From: Doryteuthis pealeii
Taxonomy: Eukaryota > Mollusca > Cephalopoda > Myopsida > Loliginidae
DNA: 64,000 nucleotides
Reading direction: 5' to 3'
Assembly (NCBI GenBank): GCA_023376005.1
Contig: CM042160.1
Location: 82,013,402 to 82,077,401 of the forward strand
Below, in pieces: positions 1 to 11,134 of this stretch. The position numbers and the translations under genes were made by a program. A model generated the notes under the pieces. That model was given only the letters and a program-made list of their open reading frames with translations, searched no databases and was not told the DNA's origin. Numbering within the stretch: position 1 is the stretch's first letter; the number at the start of each line of letters is the position of its first letter.

Positions 1-287
1 ATATATATATATATATAGATATAGATAGATGAGAAAGAGAGAAAGAGAGAGATGAGAGAGAGAAAGAGAGAGAGAGAGAGATGAGCTTAGACTGTGGAAC
101 CACAGCAAAAGTGAAAGCACTCGTTTTGAAACCTTTGGTGGACTGTTATACCAGTTACACCCCCGACACCAGAAAGATGGCCCGAAAATTGGAACGGATC
201 AACCAAAGACTTGTCCAACAGGAATTGTCTGTACAGTTCAACAAAACTTGTATAAAAGAAGAAATGCTGCCAAAATACACTTATTTT

Positions 288-330
<43 letters not shown>

Positions 331-345
331 CACACACACACATTC
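1..345. repeat. Microsatellites flanking a short unclassified stretch
   Basis: 1-81 is (TA)n passing into GATA and (GA)n. 291-344 is (TA)n followed by (CA)n. The 200 bases between are ordinary mixed sequence. Both strands are open for about 85 codons across this stretch, but the ends of those frames are microsatellite translation and I see no family match, so no gene is called. Confidence 0.85.
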
Positions 346-564
346 AATTGTAATCGAATACACTTGTTTGGTCAGTAAGATCTGTCCGGGAAATGATTAT
401 AGACAGAATCTTTAATGCCTTGTTAGAATTTTATATCACGTCTATAAAAAACGATTTATACGTACAGGAAATAAATGCCATCAATCCTCTTTTCAACAAA
501 AACTTTTACAAATAAAAATAACTCAATTGTTGGCTCTAAAAAAAAAACTTATCGAACAATAAAT

Positions 565-756
565 GTATTTACCAAACCCCTCCACATGAGCAGGATGCGA
601 CCCAAGGTCAATTTCTTAAGCGGAAATTAACAAGCTTGACTTGCAATTCCTAAGGGAATGCTCTACCAGCTGAGCTAAATCGACACTTTAGTACACTTTG
701 GAAAGGTTTGCATCTGACGATTTTCCCTCCAACTATGGATAAATAGATAAAGCCAA
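565..756 (-). mobile_element. SINE-2 / SINE-1 chimeric fragments
   Basis: 571-633 matches the SINE-2 tail (inverse of the 'gtcacatcctgctcgtg' end). 634-686 is a SINE-1 tRNA-like head in reverse, including the complement of 'TAGCTCAGCTGGTAGAGCAT'. 697-756 is again SINE-2 body ('ggaaaggtttgcatctgacg', compare 8690-8730). The order does not occur in either family alone, so this is a mosaic of old insertions. Confidence 0.6.
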
Positions 757-765
757 GAGTATTAA

Positions 766-985
766 TAATTAAGATTTAAATAAAATCATGAGAACGGGAC
801 GTAAATAACTAAGGGAATTGAGGCGTCGGTGGTGAAGTAGTTTCAGTTACAGACAGAGAAACACTAATTTCCATTATAATAAGAGAAGATCTAAATCGAA
901 AATAAAATCATGGAGAATGTGACATAAATAGCTAAGGGAATTGTGATATCAGTGGTGAAGTAGTTTCAGTTACAGACAGAAAATG
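766..985. repeat. Two-copy tandem duplication, period about 117 bp
   Basis: The block ending in 'gtagtttcagttacagacag' is present twice (about 768-882 and 884-985). Both copies carry 'aataaaatcatg', 'aactaagggaattg'-like and 'ggtgaagtagtttcag' segments in the same order. The 'gtagtttcagttacagaca' motif also appears at 61140-61158 and reversed near 17660 and 43130, so the unit derives from a dispersed repeat. Confidence 0.7.
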
Positions 986-1221
986 TGGAGAAAGTGTATA
1001 ACAAACACGTGATGTTACAATGGATGGAAATTTATTAGTCGATGTTTGAACATTTTGGTTTATAAAGGAAACTTTCTTCAAGAAAATGAAACTAGTCGAG
1101 GAAAAAAAAAGAAAGGTTTATGTAGTTAAAATATGATGGAGGTTTTGAATGCATTGAGTTTGGAAAATGTTTCCTCAAAGAAATATAAATCTCCATTATG
1201 AATAAGAATGTTATTTGACCA

Positions 1222-1224
<3 letters not shown>

Positions 1225-1258
<34 letters not shown>
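1225..1258. repeat. (TA)n microsatellite
   Basis: Perfect TA dinucleotide run. It abuts the LINE-like fragment that follows, and a (TA)n run also abuts the second copy of that fragment at 47088. Confidence 0.95.
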
Positions 1259-1259
<1 letters not shown>

Positions 1260-1578
1260 TCATACAATGACTGCTATTTACACAGTAGCATTGCAACCAA
1301 CAAAGCCTTCATCAGATGATGACTGGGTTCAGGCATGGTTTCGGGGGCCGAAGCATCATTACCACTAACCCAGAGCACCCCAGCAGTATCTCACAATACC
1401 ACCAGACTTTGTCGGTTTGATATCACAATATAGGACTGCCATATCCACGCTGATGTGGTTAGAGCTTTCTCCTGAATCTTTTTTAAGTATTTCCTCTTGT
1501 CTGGTGGAGAAAGTCCAAGTTTAGACAAAAATGCTGAGGTTGAGTTGGTAATAAATCCCCGTGATCCAACTCAATGGG

Positions 1579-1580
<2 letters not shown>
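1259..1580 (-). pseudogene. LINE-like reverse transcriptase C-terminal fragment
   Basis: Read on the minus strand this contains a broken reading frame with LSPPDKRKYLKKIQEKALTT followed by an S-A-W-I-W-Q run. A diverged copy in the opposite orientation lies at 46770-47085 and there includes EVGCR in the frame upstream. That motif and the spacing are what I know from C-terminal regions of metazoan retroelement reverse transcriptase ORFs. There are stops and frameshifts, and no catalytic RT motif is present, so this is only a 3' remnant. It is bounded on both sides by TA-rich microsatellites. Assignment to a particular clade is not possible from this. Confidence 0.5.
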
Positions 1581-1631
<51 letters not shown>

Positions 1632-1930
1632 AAGAGATGGAAGTGAATCCAATGGTATATGGTTTAAATAAGTTGAGTGTTAAGTTTATTAGCCGACGCT
1701 GCAGTGTTTCGATCTATTAATTAGATCTTCTTCAGGGCATTTGTTGATATAGAAAGGTAATAAAAAAATGTCTAACAGAAAACGAAAAAACTGCGATAGT
1801 CTTCTTTATCAGTCTGTTCAAAATTTGAAGTTTGAAGAAAGAACGCTGGAAAGGTGGACGGTTTGAAATAGACGTCAAATATTCTCTTTTATGGTGTGAG
1901 TGTATGTATCGAAAGAAGACATTGTGCATT
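1581..1930 (+). repeat. (TA)n(GT)n plus repeat G
   Basis: 1581-1632 is (TA)n(GT)n. It is followed by 'ggaagtgaat', a 'gtgtttcgatc' block and an A-rich region. The same order (TA run, TG run, 'tggaagtgaat', 'tgtttcg') recurs at 31608-31860 and 47088-47300. Part of the right half (1755-1890) resembles 54590-54720. Repeat G is therefore a microsatellite-associated dispersed family. Confidence 0.65.
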
Positions 1931-2004
1931 TTTTAGGTGTTTTGTGGGTGTGGTTGCGCATGTGTGTATAAATTTTTTGCGATAAAACATCGAAACAAAC
2001 CTCA

Positions 2005-2008
2005 AAGT

Positions 2009-2052
<44 letters not shown>
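2005..2052. repeat. (GT)n(TA)n microsatellite
   Basis: GT run passing into a TA run. The short frames that cross it are repeat translation. 2053-2320 holds nothing I recognise. Confidence 0.95.
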
Positions 2053-2054
<2 letters not shown>

Positions 2055-2324
2055 AGGTCCAAATGTTGAGTCCCTCATGATTGTTTCATTCAACGCAGTT
2101 TTAGAAATCCTACTCATTATAAAAAAAAAAAATAACCTTTGCTTATTCAATTCATCTATTTCCTTAGGTTTTTATTTATCTAGAGAGAAAAATAATTGTA
2201 TATATCAAATATAAATCTAATTGTTAAAACAGGTTCAATGTTTAAAAAACAGAACAATTAAAATACTTCTAAGGGCAAATAAATAAAATCAGAAATTTTG
2301 TAGAAGATAAATTGAATAAAAGTT

Positions 2325-2563
2325 AGTCGAGTAGCCTATTGTCAGTATCAGCCAAACAGCAAGGGAGTATATCCCCTTTTCCCTAGCACTAAACTAGGGA
2401 GATTTTTTGCTGAGGTGGAGTACCACATCTATGGTCAGTTCCCCACTTTACCGCACAGATGAAATTACCCTGTGCTACTCATGCGCTTAGTTGACAATGG
2501 CTGGTATCTAACCCAGACCTTACAATTCTAGATAGAGGGTCTACCGACTGAGCTAAACCAAAT
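2325..2563 (-). mobile_element. SINE-1 (tRNA-Lys-like), nearly full length
   Basis: On the minus strand it starts with 'tttagctcagtcggtaga', a pol III A-box like that of tRNA-Lys, and ends near 'ctgatactgacaatagg'. The body shows the 'gtagcacagg', 'gcggtaaagt' and 'gggatatactcc' blocks seen in the other copies (10886, 28877, 35928). Internal differences suggest it is old. It resembles tRNA-Lys-derived SINEs described in octopus and squid. Confidence 0.8.
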
Positions 2564-2570
2564 GTAATTA

Positions 2571-2822
2571 GCATGGCAGACAGAAAAATGAAGTTAGTGA
2601 TAGGAAAAGCACATCAAGATCAAAGCTAAAAGCAACCAGCCAAGAAGATAGACTTCTAAAATGCAAAGAACACTTCAGAAAACTGATGGGAAGCCCTCCT
2701 AAAATCAGTCAACTAGACATCAAGCTAGGGCACTTTACATTGGATGAACTCGATGTAATCCTAAAACAATAAAAAGTAGAAAAGCCACAAACCTTGACGA
2801 AATACGTCCCGAAGATAAAAAA
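2571..2822 (+). pseudogene. LINE reverse transcriptase N-terminal fragment, broken
   Basis: The + strand encodes a recognisable LINE stretch: SRSKLKATSQEDRLL, then KCKEHFRKLMG, then FTLDELDVILKQ, a stop, and after a one-base shift KATNLDEI. The pattern of a W/C-KEHF segment followed by 'FT..EL..vLk..K..KA.glDei' is the region just before RT domain block 1 in RTE-like and related non-LTR retrotransposons. Both ends are truncated: SINE-1 lies directly on the left and AT-rich sequence on the right. One in-frame stop and one frameshift make it a pseudogene. Confidence 0.7.
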
Positions 2823-3021
2823 AAATTTTTTTAAATAAACATTAAATATTACTTTGTGGATTTTGTATTTACATACTTTAAAATAATTTCACTTTCTCAA
2901 AAGCTACTTTTTAAGAATAGGATATGTTAATTTGATTTAAAACTAACACAAAAAACAGGTTTTTGTAAAAGAAAATTTTTATTTTTTTAAATTAGTGAGC
3001 TATGAAATTCCAACAGTCTAT

Positions 3022-3425
3022 ATATACAGGGTGCAGCAGAAATACGTCCCATTTAAATCAATGTTGAGTACAAGTGGTTGGTTGTGGGATTTTACAGTTT
3101 GTCAACCCATGTTGGGTTATTCTATGCCAAAGTCATTTTGTTTTATTCATTCTTGGTGGTTGGTTGGATTTTATGGCAAGCCAACCCTTGTTGGATTATT
3201 TTATGCCAAAGACATTTTGTTTTGTTCATTCTTGTTGGGGACTCAATTTTTAATATTTTTTAAAATCTATTTAACGCATACATGAGATCCTAACAATCAG
3301 TGGACCTGGGAGTAATGGCAATAAAGGGGTACTCCCCACTTCACTACTAGATGAAGTTTAACATCATACTCAGGACACAAAGACCCTCAGCTACCACTTT
3401 CTAGTTCATTTGTGCAAGTGAACTT
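3022..3425 (+). mobile_element. Solo mariner-like end plus repeat D copy
   Basis: 3022-3050 ('tacagggtgcagcagaaata') resembles the terminal inverted repeat of the 30103-30665 element but is alone. Repeat D follows from about 3070: a 'tggattttatggcaagccaa' block (present twice, 3085 and 3170), 'tatgccaaagacattttgtt', a T-rich stretch, 'gagatcctaac', 'aggggtactcccca' and 'agatgaagtttaacatc'. It is truncated relative to the 11690-12296 copy. Confidence 0.7.
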
Positions 3426-3784
3426 AGGCAAGTGGATTGGACAAATATAAAGTTGATACTGCTATGGGTTGAAAATTCTATCCAGAACAGCATAATTCTG
3501 ATTTAACATAAAATTAGCACAAAAAACTATAACTCAAAAAAGAAAATGAATAGATAAAAACAAAAACTAGTAATAGGATAAATTAATAATTTTCATTGCA
3601 ATTAATATGCAAAATTTTACACTACAAATAATTCTTAGTTTTTTTTTATTGTTATATTTCTAAAGGTAAAACTGAAAATAAATTAAATGAATACATTTTT
3701 ATCACTCTAATTCAACAAGCAATTAAGAACTGAATTAAATTTTTGTCATGTGTATAAAAATGAAATTGGTTTCAAAACATGAAT

Positions 3785-3978
3785 TTAGGGTTACATTTAA
3801 AAAAAAAAAAAAAATTCCTAAATTAAAAAAAAAAAATCCTAAAATTTAAAAAAAAAATTTTTAAATCCTAAAATTAAAAAAAAAATCCTGAAATTTAAAA
3901 AAAATTTTTTTAAATCATAGAATTAAAAAAAAAAAAAAATCATAAGATTTAAAAAAAAAATTTTTAAATCCTAAGATT
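3785..3978. repeat. A/T-rich imperfect tandem repeat
   Basis: Runs of A alternate with 'atcctaaaattt' or 'atcctaagatt' five or more times with a period near 30-35 bases. 3426-3784 and 3979-4430 are AT-rich single-copy-looking sequence without a supported gene. Confidence 0.8.
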
Positions 3979-4429
3979 AATGAACATATCAATATGTGAA
4001 TTCTTAGTAAAGTTTTAAAAATTTAAGGAATTTACCAAATTGTTTTCCTCTTAACCCCTCCTTTACTCTTCTCTTTCCCCTTTCTCTCTGGTGTTCCTAA
4101 AATCATTTGAGTCCAGTCATGGACCAGGTGCTTCTGCTAAGTAGGAAACTGATTTCCTTTTTAGATGATTGATAAATAAAAATGCATACATTGTAGATTA
4201 TTGCTATTGGCCCCCAATATTTTAAATTCTTTTTAACTTCCTCTGCCGTCATCTTTCCTTCCTCAGTTTTAAGGAAAAATTTCCTTTCTACAATACTCAA
4301 GAAAAAAAAAAAATAAAACAATGGTGTGCTCAGAATTCTTGAAGACAATTCCAGCAACAAATATGTCACCCTCAAATATGTGACCCCCAAGGAAATAGAA
4401 ATTGACAACAATTGTTAGGAAATACTTCA

Positions 4430-4745
4430 CACTTGACGTAAAACTATCACTTATAAAACCACAAATATTAAGCGAATATGAATTGTTATATACTCATGTT
4501 CCTTATTTGTATGGCTGTTGTCATCTTGCAACACCCTTTGGTTAAAGATGAAATGGAAAAATGGAAATCCTAACTATCAAGTGTTGCTTATCCACTGAAT
4601 ACTTATTTCTTAAGAGTGTTGTCAATTTCAGTTAAATAATGGACCATTCCAATTTTATTATAAACAAAAGGAAGAAAACAGATATGCTACACAGAAAAAA
4701 TATCATAAGAAAGAAAGAAAGGATAGAGAGAGGGGGTGAGTATAC
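4430..4745 (-). repeat. Repeat F fragment
   Basis: Contains 'atactcatgttcctta', 'tgtcatcttgcaacaccctt', 'ttaaataatggaccatt' and 'gatatgctacacagaaaaaa', in the same order as 10250-10500. The inverse order is found at 17380-17620 and 42850-43090. It has no open reading frame of note. Confidence 0.75.
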
Positions 4746-4869
4746 AGAAGTGATAAAGTGATCTGTAGGGGACATAGTTAGCATACTCTAAACCCTGCTA
4801 ACAAAAATGTGTGCTCTAAACTTTCCACCAAGAATAAACACACTGGGAGTAGTTTCACTCAATTCACAG

Positions 4870-5018
4870 TAGTGGTATTATTAAACCCATATTTAATGGA
4901 TGAGGAAGTTCATACCTTTCCCAAGAGTATTAGTCTAAAAGTGAATATGACTGGAATTTGAACTCACTAAGATGCCACAGTCCAGCCCTTGAGCCATTAC
5001 ACCACAGGGGACTCTCCC
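4870..5018 (-). mobile_element. tRNA-like SINE fragment related to SINE-2
   Basis: On the minus strand: 'gtggtgtaatggctcaaggg' (A-box-like) and, about 40 bases later, 'gagttcaaattcc' (B-box-like), followed by the SINE-2 'gggaaaggtatgaac' block. It is more diverged than the neighbouring SINE-2 at 5041. Confidence 0.6.
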
Positions 5019-5040
5019 TGGGGGTTCATATATTCCATAT

Positions 5041-5690
5041 GATTTGGTGTAATGGTTACCGTCGTAGGAAATGAACTTGACGACCAGAGTTCAAATCCTG
5101 GATAAGGCTGTTTGCATTTGCTAATACCTTTGGAAAAGGTATGCATCCAATTACTCTCCCTCCAGCTATGTGTAAATGGTAGGACAGATTGGGCTCTTTA
5201 ACCATGGCTAGATAACCATGGGTAGCAGCATGGTGGATGTGAGACACGGCGGAAGAACCTAAATAGGCTAATGGCGTATATCACAAGATTCTGGGCAGAG
5301 AAACCCAGAATGGTTCAATGGCCAGGATCAACCAGTTCAGTCAGGTAACTACTGCTCCTCATCTCTAAGACTAGCGCCTATTGATGAGTTAACTAAACAG
5401 CTACCGATAGATATCGATGACCTGACATAACCAGTCTAGAAGGAAAACTGAATTCCTATTGAACACCATTTAAGTAATTGACCTTCTGTCACATTTTGCT
5501 CGGACCCTTGGGAAAGGTATGCATCCAATTATTATCTCTCCAGCTATGAGTAAATAGTAGTGCAGACTGGACTCTTATCTTGGTTAGGCAACCAGTCTAG
5601 GAGAAGGAAAACTCTCAATTCAAACCTGTTAAACTCTGTTTAAGATATTGACCTAGTGTCACGTCCTGCCCATACGGAGGGTTGGTAAAT
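5041..5690 (+). mobile_element. SINE-2 cluster with a shared 50-bp module
   Basis: 5041 begins 'gatttggtgtaatggttacc' (A-box), then 'gagttcaaatcctgg' (B-box) and the 'ggaaaaggtatgcatccaat' body. 5500-5690 is a second body and tail. The segment 5210-5262 ('catgggtagcagcatggtgg' and 'ggcggaagaacctaaatagg') is present in inverse orientation at 61386-61437 in CSTF1 intron 3, so it too is dispersed. Confidence 0.7.
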
Positions 5691-6383
5691 ATATTTATTT
5701 TGTATGAATACCCCTTTATGAAAATTGACATCTAGTAGAGGGGACCCCATATCATAGATTGGGGGAAGGGTGCATGAGAGCCAATCAGCGGCCCTGTGTG
5801 TGGCCATGCTTACTGCACATAAGTTGTATAACAATCAAGTTAACAAAGGATTCTTTAGTTAGGCATAGTATCTGACAATAAACTGCATAAAAAGCATAAA
5901 GTAATAAAAATTAAAAAAATAAAAAGAGAAGAGGAGGAGAAAGCATTGCATGTGACTTTTAGAAAGAAAAAAAGAAAGAAAAAAACCAAGCAAAAACAAA
6001 GCGGCATTTATAACAACATGGCCGATAAAAGACCTTTTTTTTTCCGGTGGTAAGATAAATAGAGATGAAAAACAATTTCTTTATTCTTTTTTTTCCGGAC
6101 TCATTCATTGCCAATGGTGGATATCTTGCCCGTTTAACCGATGAATAATTAAAACAAACATTTGCGTAGACTTAAAATAGTTATATAGAAAAATCAATTA
6201 CATCATTTCTTTAATGAAAACATCTTGTTAAAAGTCTCTTACAAATAAAGAAACAAAAAAACGTAGATTGTGTACATTACTTATTATTGGCTTTTTTTGC
6301 TTTCTTTTTTTTTTTTATCTTTGGTATAGTATATTCATTCATTTATTTATTACAATTTTAAGTATATACTCTGGAAAAATGGG
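5691..6383. other. No supported feature
   Basis: AT-rich sequence with homopolymer runs. Short open frames only; nothing here matches a family I know. Confidence 0.6.
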
Positions 6384-6602
6384 AGGTGCCGGGTGTAATG
6401 GTTATCATCAAAGGAAATGGACTAACTTTGCTTAGACAACCAGTCTAGGAGAAGGAAAAACACTGAATTCTTTGTATTCTTTTAGATTTTTAGTATAGTA
6501 TATTCATTCATTTACCTATTTTAAGTATATACCCTGTAAAAATTGAGGTGCATGGTGTAATGGTTATCATCAAAGAAAATGGACTCAATAAAACAAGTTC
6601 AA
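6384..6602 (+). mobile_element. Two SINE-2 heads in tandem
   Basis: Both 6390-6470 and 6545-6602 carry 'gtgtaatggttatcatcaaa'. A 'tagtatagtatattcattca' segment precedes each head (6325 and 6490), so a block of about 155 bases including the head was duplicated. Confidence 0.65.
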
Positions 6603-6960
6603 ATAACCTCTCCTTACCTGGTCATTGGTTATTTTAATACAAAACGTTCACATTTTTTTAGTAACAAGTTAAATAAATTCACAGTTTATTCCCATAAGTA
6701 TTTCAAGATAAATACAAAGAAAATAACTAATAATAACTATTTCCCAATAAAGTATTAATACTCGTGTTCCTTACAAGTACAACCGTTATCATCTTGCAAT
6801 ACCCTTAGGTTAAAAATGAGATCATCCAAATCATCCAAAATGAAATGCAAAAATGTAAATCCTCATTATCTGGTGTTGCTCATTTGTCAAATTCTTATTT
6901 TGTACGAGTGTCATCAACTCAGCTAAATAAAACAAGTTCAAATCTTAAACAAGGCTTTTG
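6603..6960 (-). repeat. Repeat F copy
   Basis: Closely matches 10105-10400 ('ctctccttacctggtcattg', 'gttaaataaattcacagttt', 'cccaataaagtattaatact', 'tgtacgagtgtcatcaactc'). The two are the most similar pair of repeat F copies here, so one is probably recent. Confidence 0.8.
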
Positions 6961-7042
6961 CATTTCATATAACACTAATACTAAATCTACCTGGACTAGT
7001 ATCCCCAGTCTTGTCCAGGATTTCAATTCGGATCTCCATTTC

Positions 7043-7270
7043 CTTTAGCTCAGTCATCAATGTTTGACTAGGAACCACAAGGTTCCAAGTTTGATACCAA
7101 CCTTCGCCAACTCAGCATATGAGTAGCACAGCGATCTGTGTGGTAAAGTAAGGAGCTGATGGTAGGTGTGGCGCCCTGCCTCAGTCACCAAAAACAATCT
7201 CCTTGGTCTAGCACTAGTGAAAAGTGGATAGACTCCCTCACTGTCTGGCTGATACTGACTTTAGGCCATG
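7043..7270 (+). mobile_element. SINE-1 copy
   Basis: Head 'tttagctcagtcatcaatgt', B-box region 'aagtttgataccaacc', then 'gagtagcacagcgatctgtg', 'gtaaagtaaggagctgatgg' and the end 'gctgatactgactttaggcc'. The A-box region is mutated compared with the 10886 copy. 7271-8515 holds poly(T), A/T runs and unclassified sequence, with no supported gene. Confidence 0.8.
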
Positions 7271-8519
7271 ATTTTTTAAATTTTTTTTTTTTTACTCCAC
7301 ATGCCTCTATTATTATTTTTTTTTTTTTTTTTTTCAAAAAGTTTTATAAATTCTAAATTGGTTTTCTTCTTGAGGGTTCACTAAAAATCTATTAACCCTT
7401 TTGGTGCAGTGCATTTGCTAACGAATTTAATGGCAGGAAAATAAAAAAATTTATTGGAGTTTCACAATTACAATACAATGTTGGCGCCAGGGGGTATACC
7501 GCACAAGTGTTTTTATGAGAGATGTTTTTTTATTTACTGATACTTCTAAAAAAAAACAACTTTTACTCAAGTTTTAGAAGTAATAAAGTATTTTTTTATT
7601 TTTTTTTTATTTTTAGGGCAGGGATATATTAAACAAAAGAAACTTTTTCCTGGGTAAGTATTTTCCTTACTTACCGCTAGGCCAATTAACACAAGGACTT
7701 TTTAATATTGGGAGAAATGCACAAAACGAAACTCATGAAGTGGCCAGGGTAAAAAGTGTGTGATTCCTTTAGTATTTGGAGTGCCTCAGGCACTGGGTGA
7801 TAAATCCAGCCGTGCTCCTTTTAGACAAGTGGGCAGGAGAATTGGGGGAGATTTGCCCCCTGGGACTATATGATTAATTTTACTTAGAGGTCTAGTGGGC
7901 CGAAGTCTTTAAACGAAGGTAAGGAATTTTTGCTGGGTTTATCACACAAGATCCATCATTTTAAAGCAATGTCGACTTTATATATATAAAAGCTGAGTGA
8001 ATCAATGATTGTTTGCTAAAGACTTTTTTTCCTTTTTAGGTTAATGACACATAATTCATACTAAAATATTCCTTGGTTTTAGAATTGAGTTATGTTTGAA
8101 AAGAAAAACTTCCATTTTAATTGGTTCTAATTAGTTGTAATTTGAAATTAAGTAAAAAAAACTGACCCATTTCTTACTTCACATTTTGCCTGTCACTCTC
8201 TCCCCTCTATGTATACCATAGTTTTTCTGAGTGTGTAAAGAGAGAGATTGGAGCGTGAGTGTGAAAGTGATATTTAACTTCCCACTTTATTTGTATGCTA
8301 ATTTTCAGCAGCAGCAAGCCCAAATCATGTCCATTTCAATTTGAATTAGGTCAAATGTTCCTTTTCTTAGAAATCTTACAAAATGATTTTAAAGTTTGTT
8401 TTTTTAGATTCTCGGACCATATTTATGTTTTTTTTTTTTAATTTAATTCACTTAACACACTCACTTTTCCCTAATCCGAATTATCTACCCAGAGCTCAAT
8501 GGGTGACCCAACGGATCAT

Positions 8520-8786
8520 GTTTTGTCTAGTATATACCAACCTCTCTGCACGAGTAAGAGGTCAATTTTTTAAGCAGAATTTAACAGGTTTGATTAAAAA
8601 ATTATGAATTCAGAGTTTTTCCTTCTCCTAGACTGGTTGCCATACCAAGGTTAAAGAGCCCAGCAAACCCTACTATTTTACCCATAGCTGAAGGGAGAAT
8701 AGTTGGATGCATACCTTTCCCAGAGGTATTAGCACAATGTGAAATGCAAACAGCCTTGTCCAAAATTTGAACTCAAGTCATGTTAT
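8520..8786 (-). mobile_element. SINE-2 copy, body and tail
   Basis: Contains the inverse tail 'gcacgagtaagaggtcaatt', 'aagcagaatttaacaggttt', 'ccttctcctagactggttgc', 'ttaaagagcccag', 'ggatgcatacctttcccaga' and 'aaatttgaactcaagtcatg' (inverse B-box). It abuts the isolated satellite monomer directly. Confidence 0.75.
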
Positions 8787-8995
8787 ATACTCTACCTATG
8801 AACATTAATTGGTATGTCCCAATCCTCAGAAATACGGGAGTATTATACTGACTGGGTAGTTTAAAGTGGTTTACCTTTCTTCACACTGCTGGCAAGTACT
8901 GTATTTTGTTAATGTTATAAAGATTCCATTTCATTTTCAACCTCCATCTTGTTATTTCTTATTTAGTAACCTTTATTAATTTACAACAGGTTGTC
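8785..8995 (-). repeat. Unexpanded relative of the 36-kb satellite and its flank
   Basis: 8785-8827, read on the minus strand, is a single 43-bp satellite monomer, 41 of 43 positions as in the array at 36441-40260. The following bases to about 8995 match the left flank of that array (36275-36440) on the minus strand: 'aatggaatctttataacatt', 'aacaaaatacagtacttg', 'gtgaagaaaggtaaa' and 'cagtcagtataat'. This is therefore the same dispersed element with one monomer instead of about 90. Confidence 0.85.
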
Positions 8996-9139
8996 AAGTC
9001 CATTTCCTATGATGATAACCATTGCACCACAAGAGCATATCAATTTGGGGGCGTCTCAAGTTGCTCTTCATACCAAAAGGGTTAAGGAAATTTTAAACCA
9101 AATTCCAACGTTTTGGAAAAGGAAAGAATATGTTAATAA

Positions 9140-9595
9140 ACCTCAACATAAAAAAAAGACACTATTTTTATTTGGATTATTGGGACTATTGTCCTCATCT
9201 TTATCTGTACAACATTCTGGCCTTCTTCAGGTATTTCTTGTCAGATTCAGGAATCTTCTCTTTGAAATTTAAACCCAACCTTTTAGTCAATCTATTGAAG
9301 TCAGTTAGACAGGAGTATACTGTTCTCATTTGGCTAACCATGACTGGGTACAATTGTTAAGCTGAGATAATTATTATTCTATTTTACTGTTGCCCTTGAC
9401 CAGGATTGAACCTGCAGCCTAGAATGAAATTGAATAAAGGGTTGTATTCAAAGTTCCGTGAAGACTCCCGATTACGACAAGAAGGTTTCTGATTCTGTCA
9501 AGAAATACTTGAAGAAGGCTGGAGAGCACACGGCAGAAATGTTGTACAGATATCAATAAAGATGAAGACAATAGTCCAATTAATCCAAACAGTGA
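9140..9595. mobile_element. Repeat E foldback element with tRNA-like core
   Basis: The left part has 'ggactattgtcctcatcttt' and 'ggccttcttcaggtatttct'. The right part has their inverses ('cttgaagaaggctggagagc' and 'aagatgaagacaatagtcca'). The centre (9355-9440) is a tRNA-like segment in reverse ('gaccaggattgaacctgcag', B-box complement). The same plan is seen at 23695-24190 and 55500-55925. Confidence 0.75.
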
Positions 9596-9862
9596 TACTG
9601 ATAGTTTTTTGATTCATTGCGTCCTGGGACACAAATATTTGCTTTGAATGAGTCCCCAAGAAAATTTATGGGTCCCAACTAAAGCCATCTAACTCCTACC
9701 TTGTATACTATCTTGTGCAATTCATTTCTAAGAAATATTGAAATGTATTTACAGTTAGCTTGAAATGGTGAGGGAAGAAAAAAGAAAAACACTGGAATGC
9801 ACAGACACAATTTTACAGCGTGCTTTAGGACGAGTACCTATCAGCATCTCCGATCCAAATAA
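9596..9862 (+). repeat. Repeat K copy
   Basis: Starts 'tttttgattcattgcgtcct' and continues 'ttgctttgaatgagtcccca', 'gggtcccaactaaag', 'ttgaaatgtatttacagtta' and 'gaaaaacactgg'. The same order occurs at 41810-42260 (+), with partial copies at 48755-48965 (-) and 60462-60525 (+). Confidence 0.75.
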
Positions 9863-10104
9863 TACAAATTATCAAGCCTCATCAAACAAAATTCAGAGAA
9901 ATAATAAAAAAAAGACTTACTAAAGACGCTTATTGGTTCATATTATTTCGACTTCATGTGAAATTTCATAAAAAAATAAAAAGAGGTATAGGAATGTCTT
10001 AGGTCGTTTTACACACCTACACACGCGGATGTTGGTTCATAACAATTAGACTGTCTCACCCCCAACAGAGTTAATAGTAACAAAAGCTACAAACAACAAT
10101 AATA

Positions 10105-10640
10105 ACCTCTCCTTACCTGGTCATTTTAATACAAAACGTTCACATTTTTTTAGTAACAAGTTAAATAAATTCACAGTTTATTCCCATAAGTATTTCAAGA
10201 TAAATACTAAGAAAATAACTAATAATAACTATTTCCCAATAAAGTATTAATACTCGTGTTCCTTACAAGTACAACCGTTATCATCTTGCAATAATACCCT
10301 TAGGTTAAAAATAAGACCATCCAAATCATCCAAAATGAAATGCTCATTATCTGGTGTTGCTCATCTGTCAAATTCTTATTTTGTACGAGTGTCATCAACT
10401 CAGGTAAATAATGGACATTCATTTTTTTATTATAAAGAAAGAAAAGAAAAAGGACATGCTACACAGAAAAAATATAAAAAAGAAAGAAACATAGAAGGAA
10501 AAAAAAGTGAGTGAGAGTAAAGTCAAGTTTATTATACTTTTTACATATTGAACAAAATTGAAATAGCTCTTAAGTAACCATATCAAACACTGTAATAATT
10601 AAATTATCATACTGTGGTATATCCACAGGTCCTGCGAGTT
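10105..10640 (-). repeat. Repeat F copy, near full length
   Basis: Covers the family from 'ctctccttacctggtcattt' through 'ttattcccataagtatttca', 'aagaaagaaacatag' to 'cacaggtcctgcgag'. The reverse complement matches 17130-17660 and 42460-43220. A 65-base SINE-1 end fragment follows at 10655-10720. Confidence 0.8.
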
Positions 10641-10885
10641 TCTCAATAAAGTAAATTTGGCAGATTGGCCTATTGTCCATATCAAGTGGACAGCGAGGGA
10701 GTCTACCTACTTGGTGTTATTGATCTCTAATATTATTGTTTTATTCCAACATATTAAAATCAATCCTATGAATGATTTTATATAGAAACCAATTAAGATA
10801 TAATTAAAATAAATAATCTTTTTATATGTGTTCTTATTTAATTTCATTACTCCTTATTAAATATATTTCATTACATTAAAACTTA

Positions 10886-11134
10886 ATGGGGGCCGGTTAG
10901 CTCAGTCGGTAGAGTGTTCGGCTAGAAACCACAAGGTTCCTAGTTCGATACAGGTCCTCGCTAACTCAGCGTATGAGTAGCACAGGGATCTGTGCGGTAA
11001 AGTAAGGAGCTGATGTTAGGTGTGGCGCTCAGATGCTAAAACAATCTCCTTGATCTAGCGCTAGTGAAAAGGGGATAGACTCCCTCACTGACTGGCTGAT
11101 ACCGACATTAGGCCGCCCCGTCAACTTTACTTTT
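10886..11134 (+). mobile_element. SINE-1, full length with 15-bp target duplication
   Basis: Head 'ggccggttagctcagtcggt', then 'agagtgttcggctagaaacc' and 'agttcgatacagg', like a tRNA-Lys gene with A- and B-boxes. The body ends 'accgacattaggccgccccg' plus a short T/C-rich tail. The flanks 10871-10885 and 11135-11149 are the same 15-mer with one mismatch (TTACATTAAWACTTA). This shows insertion by retroposition. Confidence 0.9.

Noticed and set aside
10886..11134. tRNA-Lys gene
   Set aside because: It has tRNA-like A- and B-boxes but no closing acceptor stem. It continues into a SINE body and is flanked by a target duplication.
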